Source: Planctomycetota bacterium (lineage in GTDB: Bacteria; Planctomycetota; UBA8742; UBA2392). From it: a stretch of DNA of 64,000 nucleotides. Position 1 is the stretch's first letter, and each line of letters begins with the position of its first letter. The notes under the pieces were generated by a model. It was not told where the DNA came from, ran no database searches, and saw only the letters and a program-made list of their open reading frames with translations. A program made the translations under genes and the position numbers. The stretch lies in the NCBI GenBank assembly GCA_020845475.1, contig JADLFN010000015.1:1-64000 (forward strand), given 5' to 3'. Shown piece by piece: positions 24,404 to 33,644 of this stretch.

Positions 24404-26803
24404 CTACTTGTTCTCTTTGTTTTCGCTCTTGGACGCTTCCTCGGACTCGGCCTCGATAACGCGGATGACCTTCTTGCCGCTGCGGAAGATCACCTCGGTG
24501 CCCAGCGCCAGCACACGGGCAATGTCCTTGTCCGCGGCCATCTTGAAGTAGGCGTCGGAGGCGTACTCCACGATCTCGGCCTCGATCAGTTCGCCGTTGG
24601 TCACGTCGCTTTCAAGCCACACGCCGTCGGCCCAGACAAAGGTGCGTGTGCCGATGGTTTTGACATTATCGGCGGCCACAGCTTCGGCCACTTTGGCGTC
24701 GTATCCCTTTTTCTTCAGTTCTTCAGCTCGCTTGGCGGATTTGGTCCCGTATCCGCCCCCGCGGGCCTTTTCCTCTACTTTCTTTACGGCGTCCTTGTCC
24801 TGCTTGGCCGCGCCGTCGGCGTTATCGTTGGCTTTGCGGTCATCGTTGGCTTCTGATTCCTCAACGGAGTCCTTGCCCGAGCTGGCGCCCGGAGCGCGGC
24901 CTCCGCCGCCCATGCCTTGCGAGCGGCGCGTGCCGTCGCGGTCGCCATCGCCGCCCTGCGGCTTGTTTTCCACGGCGCGGCGTTCGCGCCAGCCGCTGTC
25001 TTCCACGGGACCGGGCGTGCGCGGAGGCGGAATCTGCGAGTCTTCCACCACCAGGAAGCTGGTGTAGGGCGTCACAATGCCGAACTTGGTGCCAAGTGCC
25101 ACGATCTCGTCCTTGAGTTCCTTGCTGAATCCGGCGAGATTGATCTGGTCAAGCAGGAAGCCCACGCGGCGCACCGCCCACATGCGCGGCAGGTAGTTCT
25201 TGGTGTTGTTGTTTTCGACGAACTCCTGTGTGTATTCGTAAACGCGCTTTTGGCCATTGACCACACCCTCGAGAATCACCTGGTGCTTGCCCGGCTTCAC
25301 ATACCGGCCGAGCACGGAAAGCTGCCCGCCCGCGAATAGATCCGGCAGCAGCTTGGGTTGCATGTCAGTGATTTCCGCGCCGTCGATCTTCAGCTTCACG
25401 TCGGCGAGCACGGGCGAGGCAATCTTGCCGTAGAAGCCGCCCACCTTGACCTCGATGTCTTCTTTCGGTTTCACGTACTCGCGCTGGCCGCGGTTCTGCT
25501 CCGCCAGTGTGTCCAGCAGCCAGGTATTGACGTCATAACCCACGCCAAACGTGAACAGGCGCATGTGATTTTCGCGCTGCTCGTTGGCCTGCTTGACCAG
25601 CTCTTTCACGTTCGTCTGTTCCACCGTTGGCAGGCCATCGGTCAAAAACACGATGTAGGTGGGGCGCTTGACTTCGTCTTTGGTCTTGGCCAGTGAAATG
25701 CCGTCCTTGAGCGCGCCGGAAATGTTCGTGCCGCCCATGGCCTCAAGCTTCTCAATGTAGCCCGAAGCCGCGTCTTTGTTGTCCTTGCTGGCGTACTCCA
25801 TAGCATCGCGCCACTTCTTTGATTCGGTGCTGAACGTGACGAGGCCAAAGCGGTCTTTTTCGTTGAGCGCGTTGACGCAAAGCTTCAGCGCCTTCTTGGC
25901 CTGGATGATCTTGCCGTCATCAAGCATCGAGCCCGAGGTGTCAATCACATAGATGACGTCCTTGGGCAGGATCTCGTCGTCGGCCAATTTGATCTTGGGC
26001 GTGAGCAGCGCGAGGAAATAGCCGGCTTCGCTGCCCTCGCGAAAGCTCATGACGTTCGCGGCGACTGCCTCGCCCGCGAAACCGTAGAACAACTCAAAGT
26101 CGGCGGCTGGCTGGTTGTTCTTTGTTTCAAAGCCGACGACGGCCTCTTTGTCGCCCTTGCGGATGATCTCGCAAGAGTGCGTGGGCGAATAGATCGCCTG
26201 CAGCGCCTGCTCATTCTTGATCGTTACTTTCACGCTCAGGTTCTGCACCGGCAATTGGCAGAAGTTCTTTGTGCGCAGCGGGTAGCGAAAGCGCACCAGC
26301 CCCGAGTCATACTTGAGCAGCTCCGTGTACGTGAAGCGGATGCTCAGTTCCTGCTGTGGCAGAATCGGGAACACGCTGGCCTTGAACAAGCCGCGCCCGG
26401 CGTACTCCATCAGGCCCGGGTCGAGGTATTGGCGCACGATGTTCTCGTAGATGCCGCGCGCTTTGGTGGCTTCCAGCAACTCGCCTTTGACCATCTTGCC
26501 GTTCATGGTCATTTCGAAGCCGTTGATCGCGGCTTCTTCCGGCAGGGGAAAGAGATACTCGCCCTGCATCTGCATGTTGTTGGGGTTGTAGAAAGTCTGG
26601 GTGACAACTGTTGTTGCGCCCTGATTATCGACTGTGCTCTCGACGCAATGGCTGCGGATTTCGATGGGCGAGAACTGCGGGCGCACGGGCCTGCGGCGGC
26701 GCTCAACGGGCGGCCCGTCGTCAATGATAATGACAATGCCCTGAGCAAAAACCGGCGCGGCCACGAGAGCAAGCAGGGCGCCAAGCAGAAATTTCTTGAA
26801 CAT
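24404..26803 (-). CDS. Secreted VIT and VWA domain protein
   Basis: A 799-residue exported protein. A signal peptide (MFKKFLLGALLALVAAPVFA) is cleaved after residue 20. A VIT domain spans about 45-170 (TQTFYNPNNMQMQGEYLFPLPEEAAINGF). A von Willebrand A domain starts near 282 with the metal-site motif DTSGS at 288-292 and a later VFLTDGLPT. The C-terminal region (about 610-720) is charged and repetitive, then a small domain ends the protein. In known proteins this pair mediates adhesion or assembly outside the cell. The ATG at 26803 starts a good signal peptide. Confidence 0.88.
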   Translation of the reverse strand: MFKKFLLGALLALVAAPVFAQGIVIIIDDGPPVERRRRPVRPQFSPIEIRSHCVESTVDNQGATTVVTQTFYNPNNMQMQGEYLFPLPEEAAINGFEMTMNGKMVKGELLEATKARGIYENIVRQYLDPGLMEYAGRGLFKASVFPILPQQELSIRFTYTELLKYDSGLVRFRYPLRTKNFCQLPVQNLSVKVTIKNEQALQAIYSPTHSCEIIRKGDKEAVVGFETKNNQPAADFELFYGFAGEAVAANVMSFREGSEAGYFLALLTPKIKLADDEILPKDVIYVIDTSGSMLDDGKIIQAKKALKLCVNALNEKDRFGLVTFSTESKKWRDAMEYASKDNKDAASGYIEKLEAMGGTNISGALKDGISLAKTKDEVKRPTYIVFLTDGLPTVEQTNVKELVKQANEQRENHMRLFTFGVGYDVNTWLLDTLAEQNRGQREYVKPKEDIEVKVGGFYGKIASPVLADVKLKIDGAEITDMQPKLLPDLFAGGQLSVLGRYVKPGKHQVILEGVVNGQKRVYEYTQEFVENNNTKNYLPRMWAVRRVGFLLDQINLAGFSKELKDEIVALGTKFGIVTPYTSFLVVEDSQIPPPRTPGPVEDSGWRERRAVENKPQGGDGDRDGTRRSQGMGGGGRAPGASSGKDSVEESEANDDRKANDNADGAAKQDKDAVKKVEEKARGGGYGTKSAKRAEELKKKGYDAKVAEAVAADNVKTIGTRTFVWADGVWLESDVTNGELIEAEIVEYASDAYFKMAADKDIARVLALGTEVIFRSGKKVIRVIEAESEEASKSENKENK

Positions 26804-26949
26804 GTCAGGCCTCAAACGGGGTGAGCGGACGGTGCCGTGCCAATGAAACGAAGGCCATAGCCGGCAGGTTCCGGAAAATCTGAGGCATTTACATGGCGTT
26901 TACGCGGGCCGTCGCCGGCGCGCCCAACGCGCGGCCTGCAACAGCCGGT

Positions 26950-27588
26950 TCAAGCCGCGCTGACAAATTTGGCCATGGCGGCGCGCACTTCAGGCGGGTG
27001 GTTCCTGAGCGCCCTTTCCATGGCGGCGGGGTCGCGACGCGTGACCGCCTGCTTGAATAGCTCGACGTCTTCGCCCGTCAGCGACTTGAAGATGGTGGGA
27101 ATGTCCGGCATTTCAACGAATTCCTTGCCCTGCTCCATGAGCGTGGGCTGTGCGGTGGCTGCCTTCTCGCTTCCTGAACTTTCCGCCGGAAGCGCGTTCT
27201 CGCTGTCGATTGCGAATTCCAGCGCGGCCTGGAATTCAGCGTCAGTCTGCGGATCGAAGGCGCGCAGGGCTTCATTGACGCGTGCGCGCGCCTGCAACAG
27301 CAGGTCGGCGCGGCGATCGCAATAACGGGTGAGTTTGTCGGAGTTGAGGCGGCCCTCGCTGGGGCTGATGTGGGGGCGCTCGCCCTTCTCGCGCAACACA
27401 TGACCCTGGCGCGCGCGGGCCAGCTCAGACTCACGACAGGCGAGCGTGAGATCGAGTACGGCATCGCAATGGCGAATCTGGCGGTCAAGCACATCGCCGC
27501 CATTGCTCAGGTAAATGGCGCGCACGGCGGCGCTGACCTGTTTCGCGCGGGCAACTTTTTGGGCCAACTCCGGACGAATTTCAGACAT
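26950..27588 (-). CDS. Hypothetical protein, helical
   Basis: A 212-residue protein without recognised domains. It looks mostly alpha-helical and charged (SEIRPELAQKVARAKQVSAA; RADLLLQARARVNEALRAF). The C-terminal part contains two stretches, GEDVELFKQAVTRRD and NHPPEVRAAMAKF. No membrane segment. The ATG at 27588 follows AGGGAG, which is why I reject the much longer open frame that runs into the PDZ gene spacer. It lies between the PDZ gene and the VIT-VWA gene on the same strand. Confidence 0.68.
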   Translation of the reverse strand: MSEIRPELAQKVARAKQVSAAVRAIYLSNGGDVLDRQIRHCDAVLDLTLACRESELARARQGHVLREKGERPHISPSEGRLNSDKLTRYCDRRADLLLQARARVNEALRAFDPQTDAEFQAALEFAIDSENALPAESSGSEKAATAQPTLMEQGKEFVEMPDIPTIFKSLTGEDVELFKQAVTRRDPAAMERALRNHPPEVRAAMAKFVSAA

Positions 27589-27666
27589 GGCTTTCTCCCT
27601 AGGGTTGCCCCCAAGCGTAGCACGCGCTGCGACAAGCCCCGGCGCTGCGTCCAGCTGCAAAACAAA

Positions 27667-27692
27667 CCGGCCCGGCTCAGGGGCCGGGCTGG
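27667..27692 (-). terminator. Terminator of the PDZ gene
   Basis: A 7-bp GC-rich stem (GCCCGGC/GCCGGGC), extended by further pairs at each end, is followed on the minus strand by GGTTTGTTTTGC. It lies about 45 nt after the PDZ gene stop. Confidence 0.65.
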
Positions 27693-27736
27693 TCGTAACT
27701 CTTTTCAAAATCGAAAGTTGTAGGCGTGGACGAAAA

Positions 27737-28843
27737 TCACTTCTTCTTCTGCGGCACCTTGAACAACTTGCGCTGGGGCACGCCCTCGCGCTCGAAGAGC
27801 ACTTCGAATTCGGTCGTGCCGCTGTTGTACTGCTCGCGCACGGTGCGGCGCACGTCGGCCATATTGGTGACCTTGACGCCGTTGATCGACTTGATGATGT
27901 CGCCCTTCTTGCCGCCGCGCTTGACGACGACGTTATCTTCGGGGATGTCATCGGAAATCTGGATGCCGATGGGCTCGCCCTTTTCATCGACAACGGTCTT
28001 GGCGTATTGCACGAAGTCGTCGGTGTTGACGTTCATGTAGTCGTCGGTGCCGATCAGCCAGGAGCCGTCGTTCTCGTTGTAAGTGGATTCCTTGGGCCGG
28101 GTGTCCACCGTGGCCTCAACGGGCTTGCTGGTGTCGGGCGGTGGCGCGGGCAAGGGCCCGCCGCTGGCGCCACCCATGCCGCTGGGCTTGCCGAAGTCCT
28201 TGATGTCGGGTGCCTTGATCTTGCCGGCGATCGCCGCATTGAACTTGAGCTCGACAGTAAAGCGTTTGGCGGGGCGCTTGCTTGAAGGAGCCTCGACGAG
28301 CACTTTGTCCGGATCGATGCCCTTGATGTTGTAGTCCTTGGCGGCCAGGGCCTTGAGCTTGGCATCGAACACGTTGCCAAACCGCTTGGGGAAATTCATG
28401 CCCACCGTGAGCACAATTGAAGCATTGCCCGCATCGGCGGCGGTGCACATGGCGCTCGACATTTCCGGGTTGGAAGAATGGAAAATCCGGATGAGCGAGA
28501 ACTTGGCGTTGATCTCACGCTCAAGCTCGGCCTTGAGCTGTTCGTCCGTCGGTTCGGGATCCGGTGGCTTGGGCGTGGTATCGGGTTTGTCGGGCGGCTT
28601 GGGCGGCGGCGGGCGCTTGCGCGGCGAAAGCTCGCGATAACCAAAGGCCGAGATATCGACATCGCCCGTTTTCTGTTCCCAGTTCTTGCGATTGGCCTTG
28701 AAGCGCGCGTTGGCGGTCTTGTCGAAGGTGTCTTTCAGGTCTTCGTCGTAGGTGGTGTAAACCTGATAGCCCAAGGCCGCGCCGCCAAAAAAGACGACCG
28801 CGTTGAGCATCCACACCCACACCGCTATTTGAGCACCCTTCAT
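27737..28843 (-). CDS. Membrane-anchored PDZ-domain protein (GspC-like layout)
   Basis: A 368-residue protein. One N-terminal membrane segment (about 5-27) is followed by a proline-rich linker (RKRPPPPKPPDKPDTTPKPP), a middle domain, and a C-terminal PDZ domain (about 275-365). The PDZ core reads VVVKRGGKKGDIIKSINGVKVTNMADVRR. One membrane anchor, linker and terminal PDZ is the layout of the type II secretion protein GspC, but no other secretion genes are near, so I leave that open. It could equally bind peptides in a regulatory role. Confidence 0.75.
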   Translation of the reverse strand: MKGAQIAVWVWMLNAVVFFGGAALGYQVYTTYDEDLKDTFDKTANARFKANRKNWEQKTGDVDISAFGYRELSPRKRPPPPKPPDKPDTTPKPPDPEPTDEQLKAELEREINAKFSLIRIFHSSNPEMSSAMCTAADAGNASIVLTVGMNFPKRFGNVFDAKLKALAAKDYNIKGIDPDKVLVEAPSSKRPAKRFTVELKFNAAIAGKIKAPDIKDFGKPSGMGGASGGPLPAPPPDTSKPVEATVDTRPKESTYNENDGSWLIGTDDYMNVNTDDFVQYAKTVVDEKGEPIGIQISDDIPEDNVVVKRGGKKGDIIKSINGVKVTNMADVRRTVREQYNSGTTEFEVLFEREGVPQRKLFKVPQKKK

Positions 28844-28916
28844 GGTTTTGCCTGAGGCCCAGGGACTGCCGCATTAAACGCATTAATACGCTCAAGCGGC
28901 GAGAAAAACTCTGCAA

Positions 28917-29075
28917 TCAGCGATCCAGCGCGCCGCCCTCAACCATCGGCTGCGCACGCTCCACGCCCGGGCGCTGGGCCCTGACCTCGCCCCGACCCGA
29001 AACCAGAAACGCACCCAACGCGGCTACACCCAGCACCGCCAGCAGCGAAATCAGCAGGAAAGTTTGTTTACCCAT
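28917..29075 (-). CDS. Possible small membrane protein
   Basis: A 52-residue frame between obg and the PDZ gene, same strand. It starts MGKQTFLLISLLAVLGVAA and has one clear membrane segment (residues 5-23), then a short polar tail. Tight fit between neighbours (51 nt and 73 nt) supports it, but no family is recognised and the ribosome binding site is weak. Confidence 0.45.
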   Translation of the reverse strand: MGKQTFLLISLLAVLGVAALGAFLVSGRGEVRAQRPGVERAQPMVEGGALDR

Positions 29076-29126
29076 GCGCTGTGAAACGCAGGCCGGGCAT
29101 GAGTCGTTGGACAAAAAGCGAGCCAG

Positions 29127-30275
29127 CTATTCCGAATCTTGCGGGGCGTTCTGTTCGCGCGCGGCTTTCAATTCTCCGACGCGCTGGTACAGCGCCCAGA
29201 GCAGATCTTTCAGACCCTCGCCCGTGACGCCGGAGATTACGTGCACTTTCTCGCCCAGCAGCTTTTCCAATTCTGCCGCGCGTTCCTTGACTTCCGGCAC
29301 GTCGCACTTGTTGGCCACTACAATGCGCGGCTTGGCCGCCAGCACATCTGAGAAGGCTTGCAACTCGCCGACGATGACATCGTGGTCTTTTTTCAACTGC
29401 TCGGGCTCGCCCTCACTTGCGTCAATCAGGTGCAGGAGCAAGCCGGTGCGTTCAACGTGGCGCAGGAACTTGTGCCCCAGTCCCTTGCCCTTGCTCGCGC
29501 CCTCAATCAGGCCTGGAATGTCCGCAAGCAGAAACGAGTGTTCTTCGTCCAGTTGCACCACGCCGAGATAGGGAACCAGCGTCGTGAACGGATAGGCGCC
29601 GATTTTGGGCCGCGCCTTGGTGCAGCGTGAAAGGAAGGTGCTCTTGCCCGCGTTGGGCAGGCCCACGAGGCCGACGTCGGCGATCAGCTTGAGTTCCAGG
29701 CGCAACTTGCGCACCTGGCCCTCTTTGCCCGGCTTGAAGCGCGTCGGGCGCTGATTTGTGGCAGTGGCGAAGTGCTTGTTGCCAAAGCCGCCCGTGCCGC
29801 CGTAGGCGACAATGAATTTCTGGCCCGGCTCGCTGAGGTCGATGAGCGCAATCGAGTCTCCGCGCGCGTCAACTTCGGGTGCGTCCTCGCCGCTGGCGCC
29901 TTCTTCGGTGAAGGCCTCGGGCGGGGCCTCGGCGGCGGGCTCTACTTCGGGCTCTTGGGCGACCGCCCCGGCTTCGTCGGGATATTCGTAAACCACCGTT
30001 CCCACGGGAACTTCGATAATCACGTCTTCGGCGTTGGCGCCGTGGCAGTTGCTGGCACCGCCCTTGCCGCCGTTCTTGGCCTTGATTTCTTTCGTGTAGC
30101 GCAGGTGCCCCAGTCCGTCGAGGTGATGGCTGGCCACGAAAACAACATCGCCGCCGCGCCCGCCATCGCCGCCGTCGGGGCCGCCTTTCTCGATATATTT
30201 TTCGCGATGGAACGAAACGTGGCCGTCGCCGCCGCGCCCGCCCCTGACTGTCAGATGTATTTCGTCGATGAACAT
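29127..30275 (-). CDS. obgE: Obg/CgtA GTPase
   Basis: A 382-residue Obg GTPase, needed for large-subunit ribosome assembly and stress signalling. The glycine-rich Obg fold begins MFIDEIHLTVRGGRGGDGHVS. The G domain has the P-loop GLPNAGKST at 205-213 and ADIPGLIEGAS. The NKCD and SGVTGEG motifs are present. An acidic insertion of about 40 residues (100-140, AQEPEVEPAAEAPPEAF and on) interrupts the Obg fold; most family members lack it. The start ATG is at 30275, where homology begins. Confidence 0.96.
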   Translation of the reverse strand: MFIDEIHLTVRGGRGGDGHVSFHREKYIEKGGPDGGDGGRGGDVVFVASHHLDGLGHLRYTKEIKAKNGGKGGASNCHGANAEDVIIEVPVGTVVYEYPDEAGAVAQEPEVEPAAEAPPEAFTEEGASGEDAPEVDARGDSIALIDLSEPGQKFIVAYGGTGGFGNKHFATATNQRPTRFKPGKEGQVRKLRLELKLIADVGLVGLPNAGKSTFLSRCTKARPKIGAYPFTTLVPYLGVVQLDEEHSFLLADIPGLIEGASKGKGLGHKFLRHVERTGLLLHLIDASEGEPEQLKKDHDVIVGELQAFSDVLAAKPRIVVANKCDVPEVKERAAELEKLLGEKVHVISGVTGEGLKDLLWALYQRVGELKAAREQNAPQDSE

Positions 30276-30348
30276 GGTTGATCCGGAAGTCCGGTGTCTG
30301 GCGTCCGGAGTCGTGGCATAGTAGGGCCAAACGCGAAAACGGCAACGC

Positions 30349-31512
30349 ATGGCGAGCATGAACATTCCACTTTCGAAGCCCGAGATCACACCCGAAGATG
30401 TGGCGGCAGTAAGCGCAACGCTGAAATCGGGCAAGCTTACGCAGGGGCCGCAAACTGCAGCTCTAGAGGAAATGGTCGCGGCCTATGTGGGCGCGAAGTT
30501 CGCCATCGCCGCCAACTCGCACGCCACGGCGTTGCACGCGGCTTTGCTTGCAGCGGGGATCGGCACGCCCGACGACGGCGCGCCGGCAGAAATCGTCACT
30601 GGCGCGTTTGCCTTTGTAGCCGCGGCAAATTGCATCGAACAGATTGGCGCAAAGCCGGTGTTTGCCGACATCGACCCGATTTCGCTCAACGTGGACACGC
30701 ACAAGGTGGTGGGGGCGCTCAATGAACATTCGCGCGCGGTGCTGATCCCGCACACGTTCGGATTGCCCGCCGAATCCGCGCGCCTGTGCGGCGAGGCCGA
30801 GGAGTACGGGCTTTTGGCCATCGAGGACGCATCGCAGGCCCTGGGCGCGGCTATAGGCGGAGAGCGCGTTGGCGCGTGCAAACGTTCGCTCGCGGCCGTG
30901 TTCAGCTTTTATCCCGGCTGCCCGATCACCACCGGCGAAGGCGGCATGGTGGTAACGAACGATGAGAACTTTGCCGGCACTTGTCGATCACTCGTGAACC
31001 TGGGGCGCCAGACGGGCGCGCCCGTTGGTGGCGGCAGGGGTGCGGGCTGGCTGGAGCATCCGCGCGTGGGGTTCAATTATCGCATGGACGAAATGTCGGC
31101 GGCCCTGGGTGTATCGCAGTTGGCGCGCATTGACGAAACGCTGGCGCGACGCCAGCGCATCGCCGACCATTACCGGGGCCGGCTGCGCGAGTTGAAAGGC
31201 AAGTTCATCCTGCCCATGGAAATCAGCGGTTACACGCGCGCCTGGAGCACGTTTAATGTCGTTTGCCGTGAGGGCGTCTCGCGCGAGAAAGTAACGGCGG
31301 TGCTGGCTGACAAGGGCATCGCCACGGAACGCTACTTCGACCCGCCGCTGCACCTGCAGAAGTTCTATCGCGAGAAATACGGCTTTGAGCGCGGTTTGCT
31401 GCCGATGACCGAAGGCATGGCCGGCCAGATTCTTGCCATTCCATTCTATACAGCGATGGGCGCCGACGAAGTGGACGCCGTTTGCGACGCACTGGCGGCA
31501 GCCACGGCCTGA
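30349..31512 (+). CDS. DegT/DnrJ/EryC1-family protein lacking PLP lysine
   Basis: A 387-residue member of the DegT/DnrJ/EryC1/StrS family. Typical members are PLP-dependent sugar aminotransferases making amino sugars for glycans. The opening IPLSKPEITPEDVAAV and motifs TGAFAFVAAANCIEQIGAKPVFADID and IEDASQALGA are typical. The Schiff-base lysine normally lies in SFYPNKxITTGEGG. Here the codons at 30901-30945 read FSFYPGCPITTGEGG, so the lysine is Cys191. The frame is intact and otherwise conserved. It may have a changed activity or a non-catalytic role. Divergent from obg by 73 nt. Confidence 0.9.
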   Translation: MASMNIPLSKPEITPEDVAAVSATLKSGKLTQGPQTAALEEMVAAYVGAKFAIAANSHATALHAALLAAGIGTPDDGAPAEIVTGAFAFVAAANCIEQIGAKPVFADIDPISLNVDTHKVVGALNEHSRAVLIPHTFGLPAESARLCGEAEEYGLLAIEDASQALGAAIGGERVGACKRSLAAVFSFYPGCPITTGEGGMVVTNDENFAGTCRSLVNLGRQTGAPVGGGRGAGWLEHPRVGFNYRMDEMSAALGVSQLARIDETLARRQRIADHYRGRLRELKGKFILPMEISGYTRAWSTFNVVCREGVSREKVTAVLADKGIATERYFDPPLHLQKFYREKYGFERGLLPMTEGMAGQILAIPFYTAMGADEVDAVCDALAAATA

Positions 31513-31588
31513 TCCGCCGCGCAAACAAATCGCGCGGCTTTCAGTAACATTCCGTGGATTGCGGCATTAACCCCGTGTGGAAGCGCTC

Positions 31589-32092
31589 ATGGCGCTCGAT
31601 GTTGAAGCCCTGATTGTGGCCCAGCAAGCCGGCGTGTGGCGCTATTTGCGCTACCTCGGCTGTGACCGCGCACAGGCCGACGACATCACTCAGGAAACGT
31701 TTCTACAGGTGCTGCGCCACGGCTTTGAACAGCGCGGCGAGCGCGAAACGGCGGCCTGGCTGCGCACCGTGGCGCGAAACTGCTTCCTGATGAACGTGCG
31801 CCGCACGCGCCACGTTCAAAGTGTCGAAGACCTCGACTTGGCCGACAAAGCCTGGGAACAGGGCCAGGGCGATGCGGAGTCAGGCGAAGCGAGGCTGCGG
31901 GCGTTGAAGCAATGCCTTGAAAGCATTCAAGGCAAAGCAAAGCAGGCGCTGGAAATGCAGTTCAAGCAGCACCGCACGGGCGAGGACATTGCACGGGCGC
32001 TGGGCATGAGCCACGAAAACGTGCGCGTCACGCTGCACCGGGCCAAGCAGGCATTGAAGAAGTGCATCGAGGGCAAGCTGGGGCAATCATGA
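31589..32092 (+). CDS. ECF sigma factor
   Basis: A 167-residue ECF-type sigma factor. Region 2 includes LRYLGCDRAQADDITQETFL and TAAWLRTVARNCFLMNVRR; region 4 ends GEDIARALGMSHENVRVTLHRAK, a helix-turn-helix for the -35 box. It directs RNA polymerase to a small set of promoters. Its stop overlaps the start of the next gene (ATGA at 32089), so the FecR-like protein behind it is the likely anti-sigma partner. I start at the ATG at 31589 with GGAAG upstream rather than at the GTG at 31577. Confidence 0.9.
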   Translation: MALDVEALIVAQQAGVWRYLRYLGCDRAQADDITQETFLQVLRHGFEQRGERETAAWLRTVARNCFLMNVRRTRHVQSVEDLDLADKAWEQGQGDAESGEARLRALKQCLESIQGKAKQALEMQFKQHRTGEDIARALGMSHENVRVTLHRAKQALKKCIEGKLGQS

Positions 32093-33579
32093 ATCGCTTT
32101 GACGAACGCATGCTCGACCGCGACCTCGAGGAATCTCTCGGGGGCGATGCGCCGTCCGACTTGCGTGATCGAATCCTGGCTGCCCATGCCGCGCCGGTGC
32201 GCCGGCGCACAGGCCGCGTGCGCGTTGCGCCCGCGCCGCAGGGCCGCCGTGCAAGCCAGACGGCGATCTGGGGCGTTGCGGTGTTTGCGCTCAGTGTTGT
32301 GGCAGCGGCGGTGGTGCTATGGAGCTATGTCGTGACTCGTCCCGCGCAATCCACACCCGGCGTGGCGGGCGGCGCCCAGAACGCACCGGCAAATGTGCAG
32401 CCCGCGCCCAGTCTGCCGGTCCAAGGGGCCAACGAGCCCGCGCGTCTCCCCAAAGAAGAGGCACCCAAACCGCAGCCGCAGCCCGAAGAGCCGCGGCCGC
32501 AGCCACCTTCCCAGCCGCAGCCCCAAGCGCCGCCCAAGCCAGCGCTTCCGAGCGAAGCGCCCAAGCCGCCGGACGAAGTCGAGAAACCCACGCCGCCCAG
32601 CGAAGCGCCCAAGAAGACGCAGCCCAAGCCCACGGAAACGCCCAAGGCTGAACGCGCGAAGCTGGGTGTCGTGCTTGCGCTGCCCAAAGGCGTGAAGCTG
32701 CAAGTGCGCGATAGTGAAGGCGAGAACTGGCGCGAAGCCGAGGGCGAAGTTCTTTACGCGGGCACGTTTCTGAAGGCTGCGCACGCCGTCGATTTCACAC
32801 TGGGCGATGCGCTGGTACGGTTCGAAGGCACGTTGCGCCTGGACAAGGCCGAGGGTGCGATTCGAGTGGACCTCATCGAGCGCAAGACGCAGGTATGGTG
32901 CGACAACCTGGGCGGTCGCACGCCGCTGCTACTCGGTCTGCGCGACATGAGCGCCGCCATGAACGACGCCTTGGCGCACTTCGAGGCGGGTTCCAGCTCC
33001 CTCGAGATCGCGTGCGTTGAAGGCAGCGTCAGCGCGGGCAGTTCCACGCTCGAAGCGGGGAGTTTCGCGATGCTTTCGGCCAAGGGCTTGTCCAGGCCGC
33101 GCGAGTTGACGGCAAGCGAGCGCCAGCCGCGCCTGATTGCGGGTATGGCGGCGCGCAGATTGCTGCGCGAGGAATTTACGGAAGAGCCGGCGGGCAAACT
33201 GTACGGCGGCAAACTCAAGGACGGCGTCGTGCGCGCCGAGGGCCAGGGTGGTCTGATCGCATTCGACATCAACCCGACGCTGATTGCCGTCAAGGGCGCA
33301 AAGCTGCGCTTGCGCTATCGCGTGAGCGATTGCAGTTCGATTTACGTGCAGTTTCTGGGCGAAGACGTGAGCCGCCAGTTCGGCAACGAGTTTGCGCAGC
33401 GCAAACAAGGCCAGTGGCTGGAACTCGAAATCCGTCTCGACAGTTTGCCCTTCGACGCCGCCGGCGCCGGAGGCGAGAAAATGCCGCTGGGCCTGAAACT
33501 TGGCAAGTTCCAGTGCTACGTGCGCGGCGAGAAGAACTGCACGCTCGAAATCGACTGGCTGGAAGTGGTGCGCGAATAA
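32089..33579 (+). CDS. FecR-like anti-sigma/membrane protein
   Basis: A 496-residue single-pass protein. The first 55 residues face the cytoplasm (RFDERMLDRDLEESLGGDAPSDLRDRI); a membrane segment spans about 58-82. A Pro/Lys/Glu-rich linker (90-200) follows. A FecR-like domain lies at about 205-330 (VLYAGTFLKAAHAVDFTLGDALVRFEGTLRLD). The C-terminal 150 residues form a second, beta-rich domain ending CTLEIDWLEVV. The start codon overlaps the sigma factor stop, the usual sign of a sigma/anti-sigma pair. The secreted glycosidase gene follows by 65 nt. Confidence 0.8.
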   Translation: MNRFDERMLDRDLEESLGGDAPSDLRDRILAAHAAPVRRRTGRVRVAPAPQGRRASQTAIWGVAVFALSVVAAAVVLWSYVVTRPAQSTPGVAGGAQNAPANVQPAPSLPVQGANEPARLPKEEAPKPQPQPEEPRPQPPSQPQPQAPPKPALPSEAPKPPDEVEKPTPPSEAPKKTQPKPTETPKAERAKLGVVLALPKGVKLQVRDSEGENWREAEGEVLYAGTFLKAAHAVDFTLGDALVRFEGTLRLDKAEGAIRVDLIERKTQVWCDNLGGRTPLLLGLRDMSAAMNDALAHFEAGSSSLEIACVEGSVSAGSSTLEAGSFAMLSAKGLSRPRELTASERQPRLIAGMAARRLLREEFTEEPAGKLYGGKLKDGVVRAEGQGGLIAFDINPTLIAVKGAKLRLRYRVSDCSSIYVQFLGEDVSRQFGNEFAQRKQGQWLELEIRLDSLPFDAAGAGGEKMPLGLKLGKFQCYVRGEKNCTLEIDWLEVVRE

Positions 33580-33644
33580 CACCAGTTTCCGTGTAACAAC
33601 CTACCAGCCCGCGCATTAACCCTGCACACACTCTTGAGGGCATC

